Assembly: GCF_000513895.2 (NCBI RefSeq)
Contig: NZ_CP165783.1
Coordinates: 1 to 64,000, forward strand
Length of the DNA stretch: 64,000 nt
From: Ensifer sp. WSM1721
GTDB lineage: Bacteria > Pseudomonadota > Alphaproteobacteria > Rhizobiales > Rhizobiaceae
Direction of reading: 5' to 3'
A program made the position numbers and the translations under genes. Positions 44,127 to 54,131 of this stretch are shown here, in pieces. Position 1 is the stretch's first letter, and each line of letters begins with the position of its first letter. Below the pieces are notes generated by a model. That model saw only the letters and a program-made list of their open reading frames with translations, was not told the origin of the DNA and ran no database searches.

Positions 44127-44374
44127 ATGACACGGTGATAAGCTGCAGGGCGATGGTTCAGGGAGCCGGCGTGGGCTCAGCCGTCGTTTATTTGCAATGC
44201 TATTGAGACTAAGTCGGCATGCCGGCTTTGGGGCGTGAATACGTTGCAGGGGCAGCATACTCGCGAGTGGCGAAGCGGCATCTCCCGCGTAGGGCATTCT
44301 GTCATATCGGAGGATACTCATTTCCGATTCCGCCATTCTAATCGATCCCCAACGAGGAATTCCAAGGAGGGATC

Positions 44375-44707
44375 GTGGAAATCAGCGACAGTGACCGCGA
44401 GCTTATTACCGTGATGAGACGGTATTTTGCGGCGAAAGCCGAACTGGCGAGCTTGAAAGAACAATTGGAGGCGGCACGGCAGGCAGCCGGCGAGGCGATA
44501 GGCGCGTTCTACGATCCCCGCCTGAACACCGAGCACGCCGCGGAGCTGCAGCGCTGGCATCGCTTGAAACGTGAGATGGTTGCGCTGATGCAGCGCGCTG
44601 AAGCGTGGGGGAGGGCGGCATCGGAGGCTGACCGGCGCGACAGTTCGGAGTCGGAAGAATGGCAGTCGTTCGAGAGGCGAGCCGATGCACTCTTCGGCCG
44701 CGAGTGA
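44375..44707 (+). CDS. Hypothetical coiled-coil protein
   Basis: A 110-residue protein predicted to be almost wholly helical. The segment RRYFAAKAELASLKEQLEAA followed by RQAAGEAIGAF has heptad spacing of a coiled coil, and the C-terminal third is acidic with many Arg/Glu pairs. CAAGGAGGG lies about 5 bases before a start taken as GTG at 44375, which is a good ribosome site. It sits between repC and a convergent recombinase, 3 bases from the latter's end. Function unknown. Confidence 0.65.
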   Translation: MEISDSDRELITVMRRYFAAKAELASLKEQLEAARQAAGEAIGAFYDPRLNTEHAAELQRWHRLKREMVALMQRAEAWGRAASEADRRDSSESEEWQSFERRADALFGRE

Positions 44708-44710
44708 CGC

Positions 44711-45868
44711 TTAGACGATCAGCCGGGCCGCTCGTCCATTCTTTCGTTCAGCGTTGTTGTAGTAGCTCGACGCCTGCGTCACCGATTTGTGCAGTGACTG
44801 CTGCATCGCTTCTAGCAGCGGAATGCCGCGGTTGGCCGCCTCGGTGAGATAGCCGGATCTTAAGCCATGCGCTGAAAACAGCGCCGGATCGAGGCTGGCC
44901 TGCTTGCAGCGGCTTTTCAGCATCAGGGTGACCGATTGCGGCGTCAGCGCCCGCCGGTCGACATTGCCCCACTGGTCGATGCGCCGAAACACCGGCCCTT
45001 CCTTGATTTGCGCCTCCGTGAGCCAGCTTTTCAAGGCGGTTACCGGCCGGCCGATCAGAATGACGTGCGCGTCATCATCGGCGCTCGTCGTCTTGGTACG
45101 GCCGAGGCGGATCGACAGGCAGGGCAGGGGAGGGGAGGTCTTGTCGCTCGGATCGGCGCGCACCGGCTCCTCGTCATGAAGATCCTCGACGCGCAGTCCC
45201 GCCACTTCCGAACGTCGGCGGCCGCCGGAGGCAAAAGCGAGGAGCAGCAGCGCCCGGTCGCGCCGATCGACCAGCCGATCGCCGGCACAGGTGGCGAGCA
45301 ATTGGACGAGAACATCGACTGTCACCGCTTGTCTGCTCTTCCTCTGCCGCGGCCGGTTGCTGGCTTTGACCGCCAGCCTAAGCGCGCTCTTCAGCGATGG
45401 TGCGCCGAAAGCGCCGGTCAGACCCTGCCAGCGGGTGAGGATCGACCAGGAGGTCAGCCGCCGCCGCACCGTGCCTGGCGCATGCGGGCCGGACGCCCTG
45501 AGCAGGCGCTCGGCGCGCAGTCCCGCCTCGACCTCCGCCGGCATGCCGTGGGTTGGATCCTCGGCGCGCTTCACCGGATCCCAGAGGTGGTGGGCGACGA
45601 ACTTTAAGAGCAGCCCCTCGGGCGCCGGCCAGGGGAGGGGGGCACCGGTCGCGAGTTGGCACCAGGCCTCGAGGTAGCCGAGATCGGAGGCGAGCGCCCG
45701 TAGCGTGTTTTCGCCCATGCCCTCACTGGCGAGGTGTTTCAGCGTTGCGACGTCGTCGTCGGTGAGCAGAACGGCGAGCTGGTCGCGCCGGTCGAACGGC
45801 AGGATGGCGTCGAGCGCATCGAGTTCCTCGACGCGGCTGGCAATCGATGTCGATGGCACGATACTCAT
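44711..45868 (-). CDS. Tyrosine recombinase/phage-type integrase
   Basis: The 385-residue protein is a site-specific recombinase. A SAM-like N-terminal core-binding domain (about residues 55-145) precedes the catalytic domain. Catalytic residues are visible: Arg in ASGGRRRSEVAGLRVEDL, the box II His-x-x-Arg in SAHGLRSGYLTEAA, and the nucleophile Tyr in TQASSYYNNAERKNG near the end. It may integrate an element or resolve plasmid dimers; it is adjacent to repC, a place where plasmid-maintenance recombinases are common. No att sites were identified. Confidence 0.92.
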   Translation of the reverse strand: MSIVPSTSIASRVEELDALDAILPFDRRDQLAVLLTDDDVATLKHLASEGMGENTLRALASDLGYLEAWCQLATGAPLPWPAPEGLLLKFVAHHLWDPVKRAEDPTHGMPAEVEAGLRAERLLRASGPHAPGTVRRRLTSWSILTRWQGLTGAFGAPSLKSALRLAVKASNRPRQRKSRQAVTVDVLVQLLATCAGDRLVDRRDRALLLLAFASGGRRRSEVAGLRVEDLHDEEPVRADPSDKTSPPLPCLSIRLGRTKTTSADDDAHVILIGRPVTALKSWLTEAQIKEGPVFRRIDQWGNVDRRALTPQSVTLMLKSRCKQASLDPALFSAHGLRSGYLTEAANRGIPLLEAMQQSLHKSVTQASSYYNNAERKNGRAARLIV

Positions 45869-46073
45869 CGCGGCAGCCCGTCTTCGTCATAGAGATCATC
45901 GTGCGCCGACGTCATATCCTGTTCCCTCTCCGGCCTGCCTTCCGCAGCGAGCATCCACACCCGGTCGACCGAAGAGACTTTTCCACCCTCGACCGGCTTG
46001 CCGCCCGCGGCGGTCGGCCCCGCGTCAGGACGAGTCTCTGCGAATTCGGCGGAGCGGGAATCATCCTTCGTCC

Positions 46074-46202
46074 CTAGAAGGAGGTGAGCTGAACTACAGG
46101 CCGTCCGCGCCGGCACACATAGATTTCGTCCTGCCGAAACGCCAGATCGATCAGCTCTTCCAGCCGTTCTGCCGCCTCGTCGACCTCGATCAATATCTTC
46201 AT
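46074..46202 (-). CDS. Short Phd-like antitoxin fragment or orphan
   Basis: A 42-codon frame reads MKILIEVDEAAERLEELIDL then AFRQDEIYVCRRGRPVVQLT, which has the pattern of the Phd/YefM antitoxin N-terminal domain (helix, then a strand with RxGRPVVQL). It begins 9 bases after the VapC-type toxin gene on the same strand. The usual C-terminal toxin-binding tail is missing, so it is a shortened antitoxin, a remnant, or a translated regulator. Confidence 0.6.
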   Translation of the reverse strand: MKILIEVDEAAERLEELIDLAFRQDEIYVCRRGRPVVQLTSF

Positions 46203-46210
46203 CGGCTTGC

Positions 46211-46588
46211 CTACCAAACCCGCTCATGCAGCACCCCATCGAAAGCGCTGTCGAGCGAAACAAACGTGCAATGTTCCAGTCGCGTCTGGGCGGCAAGCAG
46301 GCGGTCCCATGGGTCGCGGTGGTCCCAGTCGAAGCTTGCGGCCAGTTCGGCATGCAGATCGGAGATGGCAAGGGTCTGCAAACCGCTGGCTGTGACGGCG
46401 GCGCGCAACTCCTGTGGCTTGAGATCGAGCTTCTTCAGCCGCATCTTGTTGTCGAGCTCGTAAAAGGAGACGGCGCTGACGAGGATCGTGTTGGCCTTGT
46501 CCTCGATCAGCGATCGTGCCCTCGTGGAGAGGCGATCGCTGCCGATCGTCCACCAGTAGACGGCGTGGCTGTCGAGCAGGACCTTCAT
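46211..46588 (-). CDS. VapC-type PIN-domain toxin
   Basis: A 125-residue PIN-domain ribonuclease. The N-terminal MKVLLDSHAVYWWTIGSDRL has the first acidic residue, with further residues in LVSAVSFYELDNKMRLKKLD (Glu), DWDHRDPWDRLLAAQTRLEH and TFVSLDSAFDGV. This is the second PIN type of the window (the type with LLDSHAVYWW). The ATG at 46588 overlaps the antitoxin stop by 4 bases. A short Phd-like frame follows. The antitoxin gene upstream is complete, so the pair is probably functional. Confidence 0.92.
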   Translation of the reverse strand: MKVLLDSHAVYWWTIGSDRLSTRARSLIEDKANTILVSAVSFYELDNKMRLKKLDLKPQELRAAVTASGLQTLAISDLHAELAASFDWDHRDPWDRLLAAQTRLEHCTFVSLDSAFDGVLHERVW

Positions 46589-46875
46589 TTGGAGGGTTCG
46601 CGCTCGTTGGATTGGCCCTGCCAGACGCCGACATCGTCGTTCCAGTCGCCGGCGTCGATCGCCGCCTGTTCGGCGTCGACCGCGTCGAACAGGTCGTCCG
46701 GCAGGCCACGCTGGCGTAAGAGACCGAACGGGCGCTTGCCGCCGTCGGCCGGGCCGATGCGCGCATAGACTTCGTTGCCGCGCATGATGATGATTTCCTC
46801 GCCGTGGTTGGCGCGGTCGAGCACCTCGGCGAAATGCTTGCGGGCTTCGCTGATCTTGTAGGTGGTCTGGGGCAT
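46585..46875 (-). CDS. Phd/YefM family antitoxin
   Basis: A 96-residue antitoxin. The Phd/YefM DNA-binding domain is at the start (MPQTTYKISEARKHFAEVLD then RANHGEEIIIMRGNEVYARI), and the acidic tail (about residues 60-96, AAIDAGDWNDDVGVWQGQ) would cover the toxin. A GGAGG-like site precedes the ATG. It heads the leftward toxin operon with a 4-base overlap. A third short antitoxin-like frame lies after the toxin. Confidence 0.92.
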   Translation of the reverse strand: MPQTTYKISEARKHFAEVLDRANHGEEIIIMRGNEVYARIGPADGGKRPFGLLRQRGLPDDLFDAVDAEQAAIDAGDWNDDVGVWQGQSNEREPSK

Positions 46876-46986
46876 CGCAACCTCCGGTACTCGGTTCGTG
46901 AAGGCATCCTACCATCGCTTTCGTGCCCGTACAATCGCGATGTACATATCACTATCGATACGTGGTCCTCATGGCTTCACGTGCGT

Positions 46987-47307
46987 ATGGCTTTAAACAA
47001 GCGGGGGTTCACACTAATGAAGGCATATCAGAGGGCGGTCCTGAAGGCCGCTTTGGATGACATCGATAATCTGGCTGCCCCGCGAAACGTTGACGGAGTT
47101 TGCCGAGTACTCTCGGTCGATTTCGTGGAATTCGTAAAATTGGGCCGAGTTGGAATGAGAGCTGTCGTCCTGAAAGCCCTGGAAAGTGTTGATATAGAGC
47201 CAACGTTGCCACCTGCAGAAACGCTGGCGCCCGACGCGGCTTCTCCGTCGCGCCGCAAAACCTCCATTGTACGTCGGACATCCCCGCCGCTGCCGGCAGC
47301 TGGTTGA
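46987..47307 (+). CDS. Possible small hypothetical protein
   Basis: A plus-strand frame of about 106 residues begins MALNKRGFTLMKAYQRAVLK and continues with a plausible helical stretch (DFVEFVKLGRVGMRAVVLKA). The last 30 residues are low-complexity and serine/proline rich, and no ribosome site is convincing. The region (46876-47530) otherwise holds nothing recognisable. It may be a fragment or non-coding. Confidence 0.35.
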   Translation: MALNKRGFTLMKAYQRAVLKAALDDIDNLAAPRNVDGVCRVLSVDFVEFVKLGRVGMRAVVLKALESVDIEPTLPPAETLAPDAASPSRRKTSIVRRTSPPLPAAG

Positions 47308-47530
47308 TAGTGGTGGTTAGCCGCGCAGTCCGGGACAACACCGCTGTCTCGGAGATTCGAGGCGGCTCTTGCTAACCTAGGTGATCGGAATGATCGCTCT
47401 CTTGACCTCGCGTCTGCGCGCACATCCGCGCAAGGTATGCCTTGAGATTTGGACAGCCACGGCGCTGCTGGCCGGTCGAAGCAGTTTTTGATACATTCTG
47501 CCTCTAAGGGAAAAATCGGGGATGTTTGCC

Positions 47531-48166
47531 ATGGCCTATGTTGATTGGGCGATCAAGGGCCCCAAGATCGCATCGTGCAGTTGCGACTACGGCTGCCCGT
47601 GCGAATTCAACGGCAAGCCGACCGAGGGCCTGTGCGAAGGCCTCGAATGCATGCTTATCGAAGAGGGATGGTTCGGCGACCTGCGGCTCGATGGGCTGAA
47701 GGTTGCTGCCGTCTATCGCTGGCCTGGTCCCGTGCATGAGGGCGGCGGCGTCGTCCGCGGGTTCTTCGATGCCAATGCGAACGAGGCGCAGATCGATGCC
47801 CTGTTCACCATCCTCGGCGGCAAGGAACAGGAGCCGACGACTGTCTTCAATATTTATGGCTCCACGATCTCCGAAGAGCTCGAGCCAATTTTCGCCCCGA
47901 TCGAGTTTCACAGCGACATTGAGAAACGTACAGGCGGCTTCCGCATATACGGCCATCTCGAACTCGAACTCGAACCGATCAGGAATCCTGTGACCGGCGC
48001 GCCCCATCGCGCGCGCATCGTCCTGCCGGAAGGTTTTGAGTTCCGTGAGGCGGAGATCGCAAGCGGTACGTTTAACGCCAACGGCGAAATCGCAATGGGG
48101 CGGCAGAAGCGTTACGGCGCACTTTGGCGCGCCGCCTACGGGCCGTACGGCATCATCGAAGAGTGA
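47531..48166 (+). CDS. DUF1326 domain protein
   Basis: A 211-residue protein of the DUF1326 family. The cysteine cluster near the start, PKIASCSCDYGCPCEFNGKP, is the family hallmark and suggests metal or redox chemistry. The body is beta-rich, with GFFDANANEAQIDALFTILG and FRIYGHLELELEPIRNPVTG. The ATG at 47531 is chosen, with GGGGAT 9 bases upstream; another ATG at 47522 is possible. Function is unknown. DUF1326 genes are often next to DUF2182 membrane proteins, none of which is present here. Confidence 0.88.
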   Translation: MAYVDWAIKGPKIASCSCDYGCPCEFNGKPTEGLCEGLECMLIEEGWFGDLRLDGLKVAAVYRWPGPVHEGGGVVRGFFDANANEAQIDALFTILGGKEQEPTTVFNIYGSTISEELEPIFAPIEFHSDIEKRTGGFRIYGHLELELEPIRNPVTGAPHRARIVLPEGFEFREAEIASGTFNANGEIAMGRQKRYGALWRAAYGPYGIIEE

Positions 48167-48174
48167 GCCACGCG

Positions 48175-48396
48175 CACGCTGCAACGCACCACAGTCGGAT
48201 CGCCCCTTCTGTTGAGCACGACGGACTCGCCATCGAGGATCACGGCCTCATGCCTGAGCTGGTGCGCTTCGGCCGCGATCGCGGCGAAGCGGCAGGTCGC
48301 CACGCGTGATAACGCGTACCCAGGTTTCAGCAGGGTTGCCTGAACAGGAAGGATCCAACCGCCGACCGTGACGACGGCGTCGATCTCGCCGATCCC
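48175..48396 (-). pseudogene. Fragment of an ATP-dependent DNA ligase gene
   Basis: On the minus strand the frame reads ATCRFAAIAAEAHQLRHEAV then ILDGESVVLNRRGDPTV, a close match to the adenylation-domain region of LigD/ligB-type DNA ligases (pattern RFxAI...ALPxxxxILDGExVVLxxxG). The nucleotidyl lysine motif and the rest of the enzyme are absent. It is an isolated remnant behind DUF1326. Confidence 0.55.
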
Positions 48397-48428
48397 TGGC
48401 GCGGCCGGGGATTAGGGTGCGGACCGGA

Positions 48429-48455
48429 AAGCCCGGATCGCAACGATCCGGGCTT
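48429..48455. terminator. Strong hairpin, terminator-like
   Basis: AAGCCCGGATCG and CGATCCGGGCTT are perfect 12-bp arms around CAA, followed on the plus strand by ATTTC. It can terminate transcripts from DUF1326 or from an RNA gene. Confidence 0.6.
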
Positions 48456-48571
48456 ATTTCTGCCGGGTGGTAGATTGCGCCGAGTTGTCGGCTACTCCGA
48501 GCAAATGGACGCGATGAAGGAATAGCGGGCGCATCGAGCCACCTCAAGCCGATCTGATAAGCGCGGAAGCG

Positions 48572-48695
48572 AAAAGAAAAAAGGGGCCGACGGAAAACCG
48601 CGGCCCATGAGTTTTGAAGGTGTGAACCTCCAGAGGGGAACAGTTGTTGCAGCGGAACTGGGAGGAAAACCGCCATGTGCATCAACTGAATGCAA
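48572..48695 (-). ncRNA. Candidate small RNA ending in a Rho-independent terminator
   Basis: On the minus strand a stem GGGCCG-CGG-TTTT-CCG-T-CGGCCC (48584-48606) is followed at once by TTTTTTCTTTT, an almost ideal terminator, but no gene ends here. Upstream on that strand are unpaired C-rich segments TTTTCCTCCCAGTTCC and GTTCCCCTCTGGAGGTT, which fit an RNA with anti-SD motifs. The start lies near 48690-48720, where an inverted repeat ATGATC/GATCAT (48697-48715) occurs. Family not assigned. Confidence 0.55.
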
Positions 48696-49004
48696 CATGA
48701 TCGTTTTTTGATCATTTGGGAAACGTATTTTGTGCAATGCAGCTATGCAAATGCCGGTGCTGTGTGCAAGTGGCGACAGCCCCCGCGGTCGGTCGTTTGA
48801 TCGCCAACGGACGTCTGCGTCGTGACGTTGCTTGCGTCATCCGGCTCGGTCGAAATCCGGCCATGGGTAGAATGGGCGAGCTTGAGTGCCTGCTGAGCAG
48901 GCAGGGGGTTTCGGTTAAGTAAAATGACATTGTCGACGAAAACCATAACCCATGGATTATATGAACAGCGCTCGATTAGCGTATTGATGGCTGATGCGGC
49001 CAAC

Positions 49005-50390
<1,386 letters not shown>

Positions 50391-50452
50391 TCAATGGACT
50401 TTCTGGTCTGCAAATTGCACAATCCGACCATGACATGGAGGAGTGGAGCCAG

Positions 50453-51376
50453 ATGCGGGATGCTGCGACTGAGGGATTGTATGGCGAAGACGCGGCGCAC
50501 GGCACTGGTTTTCGCTTCCATTGCGAGACACTTTTTTCCAGAAGCAGCCTGCACCGTTTCGAAATCGGTCTGCATCGCCACTCCGCCTTTCTACAAATCT
50601 TGTACATTTCCAGCGGCGAGGGCGATGCGTTGTTGTATGGCCGTGTCGAGCCTATCCGCCCCCCGGTCGCGGTCATCGTGCCGCCGGGGTTCGAACACGG
50701 CTTCCGCTTCTCGCGTGATATAGGCGGCGTGATAGTGACTGTGCTGCCGGGTGCGCTGAGCGCGTCGGTGCAGGCATTGTTGCTGCGCATTTTCCAGCAA
50801 CCGGTGCTTCTGCCATTGCAGGAGTTTGGTGAAGGGGAATGCCTGCGCAGCGGTTTCGAACGGATTTCTACCGAATACCAAACCCGTGAGATCGGTCGGG
50901 ACGCCATGATTGAAGGCCAGCTTGCCACTGTGGTCACGCTTCTGACGCGGGCGGCGCGGCCGCTTTTGGAAACGAGAGGCGAAGGCCTTGCGGCGCAGCG
51001 TTTCGAACGATTGCTGGCGCTGATCGCCCGGCATATCCGCGAGCCGCAGAAGGCGGAGTTTTATGCAAACAAGCTCGGTCTTTCGGAAACTCATCTCAAC
51101 CGGCTCGTACGCTCGGTTTCCGGCCTCAGCCTGCAGCGGTTGATCGCCAGGCGTCAGATCGAAATCGCCCAGCAGGAGCTAATCTTCACGGCATCCACGG
51201 TGCAGATGATCGCCGATGGTCTGGGCTTTGCCGATCCGGCCTATTTCAACCGCTTCTTCAAGCGGGAAACCGGATTGACGCCACGGGCATGGCGGCTGGC
51301 GGAACAGCGCAAAATGGGCGATTCCGGCGCGCGGCAGAAAGAGCTTCAGACCAGCATTCTTGCCAGTTCTCCTTGA
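50453..51376 (+). CDS. AraC family regulator, PobR-like
   Basis: The 307-residue regulator has a cupin-like sensor part (about residues 20-150, with FEIGLHRHSAFLQILYISSG holding ligand-facing histidines) and a C-terminal AraC DNA-binding domain (NKLGLSETHLNRLVRSVSGL, then ADGLGFADPAYFNRFFKRET). It is divergent from pobA with a 116-bp gap, the position of PobR-type activators that respond to 4-hydroxybenzoate. The ATG at 50453 is chosen with GGAGTGGAG upstream; an ATG 18 bases earlier is an alternative. Confidence 0.92.
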   Translation: MRDAATEGLYGEDAAHGTGFRFHCETLFSRSSLHRFEIGLHRHSAFLQILYISSGEGDALLYGRVEPIRPPVAVIVPPGFEHGFRFSRDIGGVIVTVLPGALSASVQALLLRIFQQPVLLPLQEFGEGECLRSGFERISTEYQTREIGRDAMIEGQLATVVTLLTRAARPLLETRGEGLAAQRFERLLALIARHIREPQKAEFYANKLGLSETHLNRLVRSVSGLSLQRLIARRQIEIAQQELIFTASTVQMIADGLGFADPAYFNRFFKRETGLTPRAWRLAEQRKMGDSGARQKELQTSILASSP

Positions 51377-51402
51377 ACTGAAAGAAGGGCGGGCAAGTAA
51401 CG

Positions 51403-51540
51403 CTCCACGCGAAGAGACGTTTGGTCCGGTGGCGCCGCTCTTCAAGTTCGAGACCGAGGAACAGGTGATCGAGATGGCCAACAACACCGAATTCGGCCTC
51501 GCCTCCTATTTCTACTCGAAGGATGTCTCGAAGAGGGCGT
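51403..51540 (+). pseudogene. Fragment of succinate-semialdehyde dehydrogenase gene (gabD)
   Basis: The plus strand reads EETFGPVAPLFKFETEEQVI, then EMANNTEFGLASYFYSKDVS, the segment after the catalytic cysteine of GabD-type aldehyde dehydrogenases. The frame breaks on both sides within a few codons. Catalytic residues are absent. It is a scrap beside mobile-element remnants. Confidence 0.8.
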
Positions 51541-51589
51541 GTCGCAAACCGTTGAGAGGGTCGCACTCGCCCCGTGATCGGCAGCCCTT

Positions 51590-51765
51590 TCATGCTTTGT
51601 TAACCTTTTGAAGTCCGAAGATGCGCGCGAGCAGATCGTTCTGATCGTTGACGGTCCAATCGCCGGTGAAGCCGAACCCCTTCTTCAGCCAGAGCATCGC
51701 TTCGAAACCAGCAATGGTTCGGCGTGCCGTCTTGAAGAATTGAAAGCCGCCGATCTTAGGCGCGT
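51590..51765 (-). mobile_element. C-terminal remnant of an IS6-family transposase
   Basis: The minus strand reads [40 protein letters not shown] and NDLLARIFGLQKVNKA then stop (51590-51592). The ARRTIAGFEAM...LKKG pattern is the C-terminus of IS6-family transposases. The catalytic DDE part and terminal repeats are missing. Confidence 0.75.
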
Positions 51766-51962
51766 TTGAGGCCTGATTGGGTGCGCTCGATCAGCAAATC
51801 TCGCTCGAACTGCGCTACGGCATTGAGCACGTTCATGGTCATCGTGCCGGTCGAACTGGTGAGGTCGGCGCCGCCGGCCGTGCCGCTCGGCTTCGGCAAC
51901 GGCCGCCCGACAATCGACCATTGCTCATCCGCCACCTTCGATGCGTATTGCCAACTGATCAT
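51757..51962 (-). pseudogene. Remnant of a Tn3-type resolvase (serine recombinase)
   Basis: The minus strand reads [20 protein letters not shown] then [17 protein letters not shown], the conserved helix E region of serine resolvases/invertases, and stops where the IS6 remnant begins. The catalytic serine part and the DNA-binding tail are absent. It marks a junction of two mobile elements. Confidence 0.8.
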
Positions 51963-52023
51963 CCCAACCTCCCTTCATCCGAAGGCAAGGGGTCATCGCA
52001 ATCCTCAATTTCCAAACACCCTC

Positions 52024-53823
52024 TCAGCCAATCAGGCCGAGCTTCCGCAACCGGTAATCCAGCTTGGCACGGGTCAGTCCGAGGCCTCGCGCGGCAGCCG
52101 AGACATTGCCCCCGGCGATGTGTAGCGCCTTTTGGTAAAGGGCGCTCTCGGCGATGGCGAGATCCGCGGACGACGAAATCTGCTCCGGGATCGAAGCGGT
52201 ATCGGTCGACTTCGAAAGGGGGACCCTGACGGTGATCTTTCCATCCCGACTGAGCGACTGCGGCAAGACGGGCGAGACCTCGCCACCGGTGAAGAGATGC
52301 TGGATGTCGATTTGCCCGTCGGGCTCGGCAAAGATGACGCCGCGCTCGATCAAGTTCTGCAGTTCGCGGATGTTACCGGGAAAGTCATAGGCGAGGAGGG
52401 CGTCCATCGCCCGGCGGGACAGACCGACGACATCCCTGCGGTGGCGTTCACGAAAAAGGCGAAGGAAGTGATCGACGAGCAACGGGATATCGTCGCGCCG
52501 CTCCTTCAGTGGCGGTACGACGATCGGGAAAACGCAGAGACGGAAATAGAGGTCCTGACGGAAGCGACCGGCACGCACCTCCTCGGCTAGGTCGACATTG
52601 GACGCCGCGACCACGCGCACATCGGCGGGGATGGTGCGCGTGCCGCCCACTCTTTCGATCTGGCGCTCCTGGATGGCGCGCAGGAGCTTGGCCTGGGCGG
52701 CATAGGCAAGCGAGGCGATTTCATCGAGAAAGATGGTGCCGCCAGCGGCTCGCTCGAAATAGCCCGGACGCGAGACGAGCGCTCCGGTGAATGCCCCTTT
52801 CTCAACGCCAAAGAGCTCCGACTCCACCAGCCCGTCCGGGATCGCGGCACAGTTGATTGGCACGAAGGGTCCGTTGGCGCGGACGCTGAGGCGATGGAGT
52901 TGTTGCGAAAAAAGCTCCTTGCCGACACCGGATTCGCCGATCAGCAGCACCGTCGCCTCGGTGTCGGCAACCTTCTCGACCATCAGCCTGGCGCGCAGGA
53001 AGCTGGCAGAGACGCCGACGACCTGATCCTTGGCGGCCGGTGGTGCTTCCGGTCCTGCCTTGGAGGGTTCTACAGCCGGCAGCCTCGCTTCGGGTTTCTG
53101 TCGCTGGGGATGACGCGTCCTTTTCCATTCGAGCCCGAGATAGCCCCGCTCCGGCGCATCCTCCCCCCACTCCTCGGCATTCCGACCGATCACCAGGCAG
53201 CGCGGCGCGCCCATGGCGACGCAGTCAATCTCCCGGAAAATGACCGGACGCCCGAACAAGGTGCTGGTATAGCCGGTCGGATAACCGGCCTGCATCCAGC
53301 ACACCGGTTCGCTCGCAAGACCATGATGGGCGATGTGCTCGGCGGCCTCAGAAGAATCGTCCCAGTAGAATTCGCCGAAATAGGTACCTTTAACACTGTC
53401 GAATTCGAAGTGTTTGGTCGTTACCTTGACGAAACCCTCGAGGGTATGGACGCGCGGTCCGGCCGCCAGGGCATGTGTTAGATCCTGTTGCGGGAAACGT
53501 TTCTGGATCAGTTCGGCGTCGCGCACGCCCTGCATATAGCCGACACGCATGAAGATGCCCTTGGCCGTCTCGACGCCGAATGCTTCGATGATCTCGTGCC
53601 TGAGGCGACCGAGCACGCGGGATTGCATCAGCACCATACGCTGGTCATTGAGCCAGATGCGGCCGTCGCCCAGTGCGAAATGCAGCGCCTCGGTGAGCTC
53701 GACCAACGTGGGCGAGGCCCCTTTGTCGAGTTCGCTGAAGGCACCCTTCGAGAGCATCTTGCCGGTCGCCCTCGACGCATCGGCGAGTGAGATGAGTTGA
53801 GAAGGAGGATCGCCGTCAGACAT
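52024..53823 (-). CDS. Sigma-54-dependent activator, XylR/DmpR-like
   Basis: A 599-residue enhancer-binding protein. An aromatic-sensing XylR-type N-terminal domain with a V4R part (about residues 20-215; [20 protein letters not shown]) is followed by the AAA+ core: Walker [21 protein letters not shown], the sigma-54 contact [17 protein letters not shown], and arginine fingers in [13 protein letters not shown] Fis-type helix-turn-helix ends the protein ([20 protein letters not shown]). The start is ATG at 53823. It is divergent from the aldehyde dehydrogenase/CalA genes, which have a -24/-12 promoter, and a palindrome lies between them. The effector is probably a phenylpropanoid. Confidence 0.93.
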   Translation of the reverse strand: MSDGDPPSQLISLADASRATGKMLSKGAFSELDKGASPTLVELTEALHFALGDGRIWLNDQRMVLMQSRVLGRLRHEIIEAFGVETAKGIFMRVGYMQGVRDAELIQKRFPQQDLTHALAAGPRVHTLEGFVKVTTKHFEFDSVKGTYFGEFYWDDSSEAAEHIAHHGLASEPVCWMQAGYPTGYTSTLFGRPVIFREIDCVAMGAPRCLVIGRNAEEWGEDAPERGYLGLEWKRTRHPQRQKPEARLPAVEPSKAGPEAPPAAKDQVVGVSASFLRARLMVEKVADTEATVLLIGESGVGKELFSQQLHRLSVRANGPFVPINCAAIPDGLVESELFGVEKGAFTGALVSRPGYFERAAGGTIFLDEIASLAYAAQAKLLRAIQERQIERVGGTRTIPADVRVVAASNVDLAEEVRAGRFRQDLYFRLCVFPIVVPPLKERRDDIPLLVDHFLRLFRERHRRDVVGLSRRAMDALLAYDFPGNIRELQNLIERGVIFAEPDGQIDIQHLFTGGEVSPVLPQSLSRDGKITVRVPLSKSTDTASIPEQISSSADLAIAESALYQKALHIAGGNVSAAARGLGLTRAKLDYRLRKLGLIG

Positions 53824-53831
53824 CGGCAAGC

Positions 53832-53858
53832 TTTCATGAAATGCTGAAATTCATGAAA
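53832..53858. promoter_or_regulatory. Upstream activator palindrome for the sigma-54 regulator
   Basis: TTTCATGAA and TTCATGAAA are perfect 9-bp arms with a 9-base spacer. The site lies 9 bases before the regulator start and about 120 bp before the -24/-12 promoter of the divergent operon, the usual enhancer distance. Binding is inferred. Confidence 0.7.
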
Positions 53859-53978
53859 CAATCCATGATTTTCTGAACAGATGCAAGTCGAACAGCACCG
53901 GCTTCCTGTTGCCGCTGAAATACGAAAACGTAAGTGATCTCAGCGACATCGCCGACGAAGGACTGCCATATCTGCAAC

Positions 53979-53994
53979 TGGCACACGCCTTGCG
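53979..53994 (+). promoter_or_regulatory. Sigma-54 (-24/-12) promoter of the aldehyde dehydrogenase-calA genes
   Basis: TGGCACACGCCTTGCG matches the sigma-54 consensus TGGCAC-N5-TTGCA, with GG and GC exactly 10 bases apart. It points right towards the aldehyde dehydrogenase gene about 138 bp downstream and is paired with a divergent sigma-54 activator gene. Confidence 0.82.
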
Positions 53995-54131
53995 AGACTG
54001 CCGGTAGGCCGCTGGAGGAAGCGGCCTGGAGGATTGCACCGACGGCACACCGGAACCGTTTCCACGCGCGTCGCGGGGAGGGTGAGGCCATGCCTTCTTC
54101 CCACCAACCGAAAGCCGAGGAGGGCTTTAGC

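Noticed and set aside
48716..48922. 68-codon plus-strand frame
   Set aside because: Cysteine-rich start and no ribosome site or family; overlaps the probable start region of a candidate small RNA.
53498..53512. GGGAAACGTTTCTGG, resembling the ECF -35 motif
   Set aside because: The spacing within the motif differs by one base, it lies inside the sigma-54 activator gene and no GCATCC follows at the right distance.
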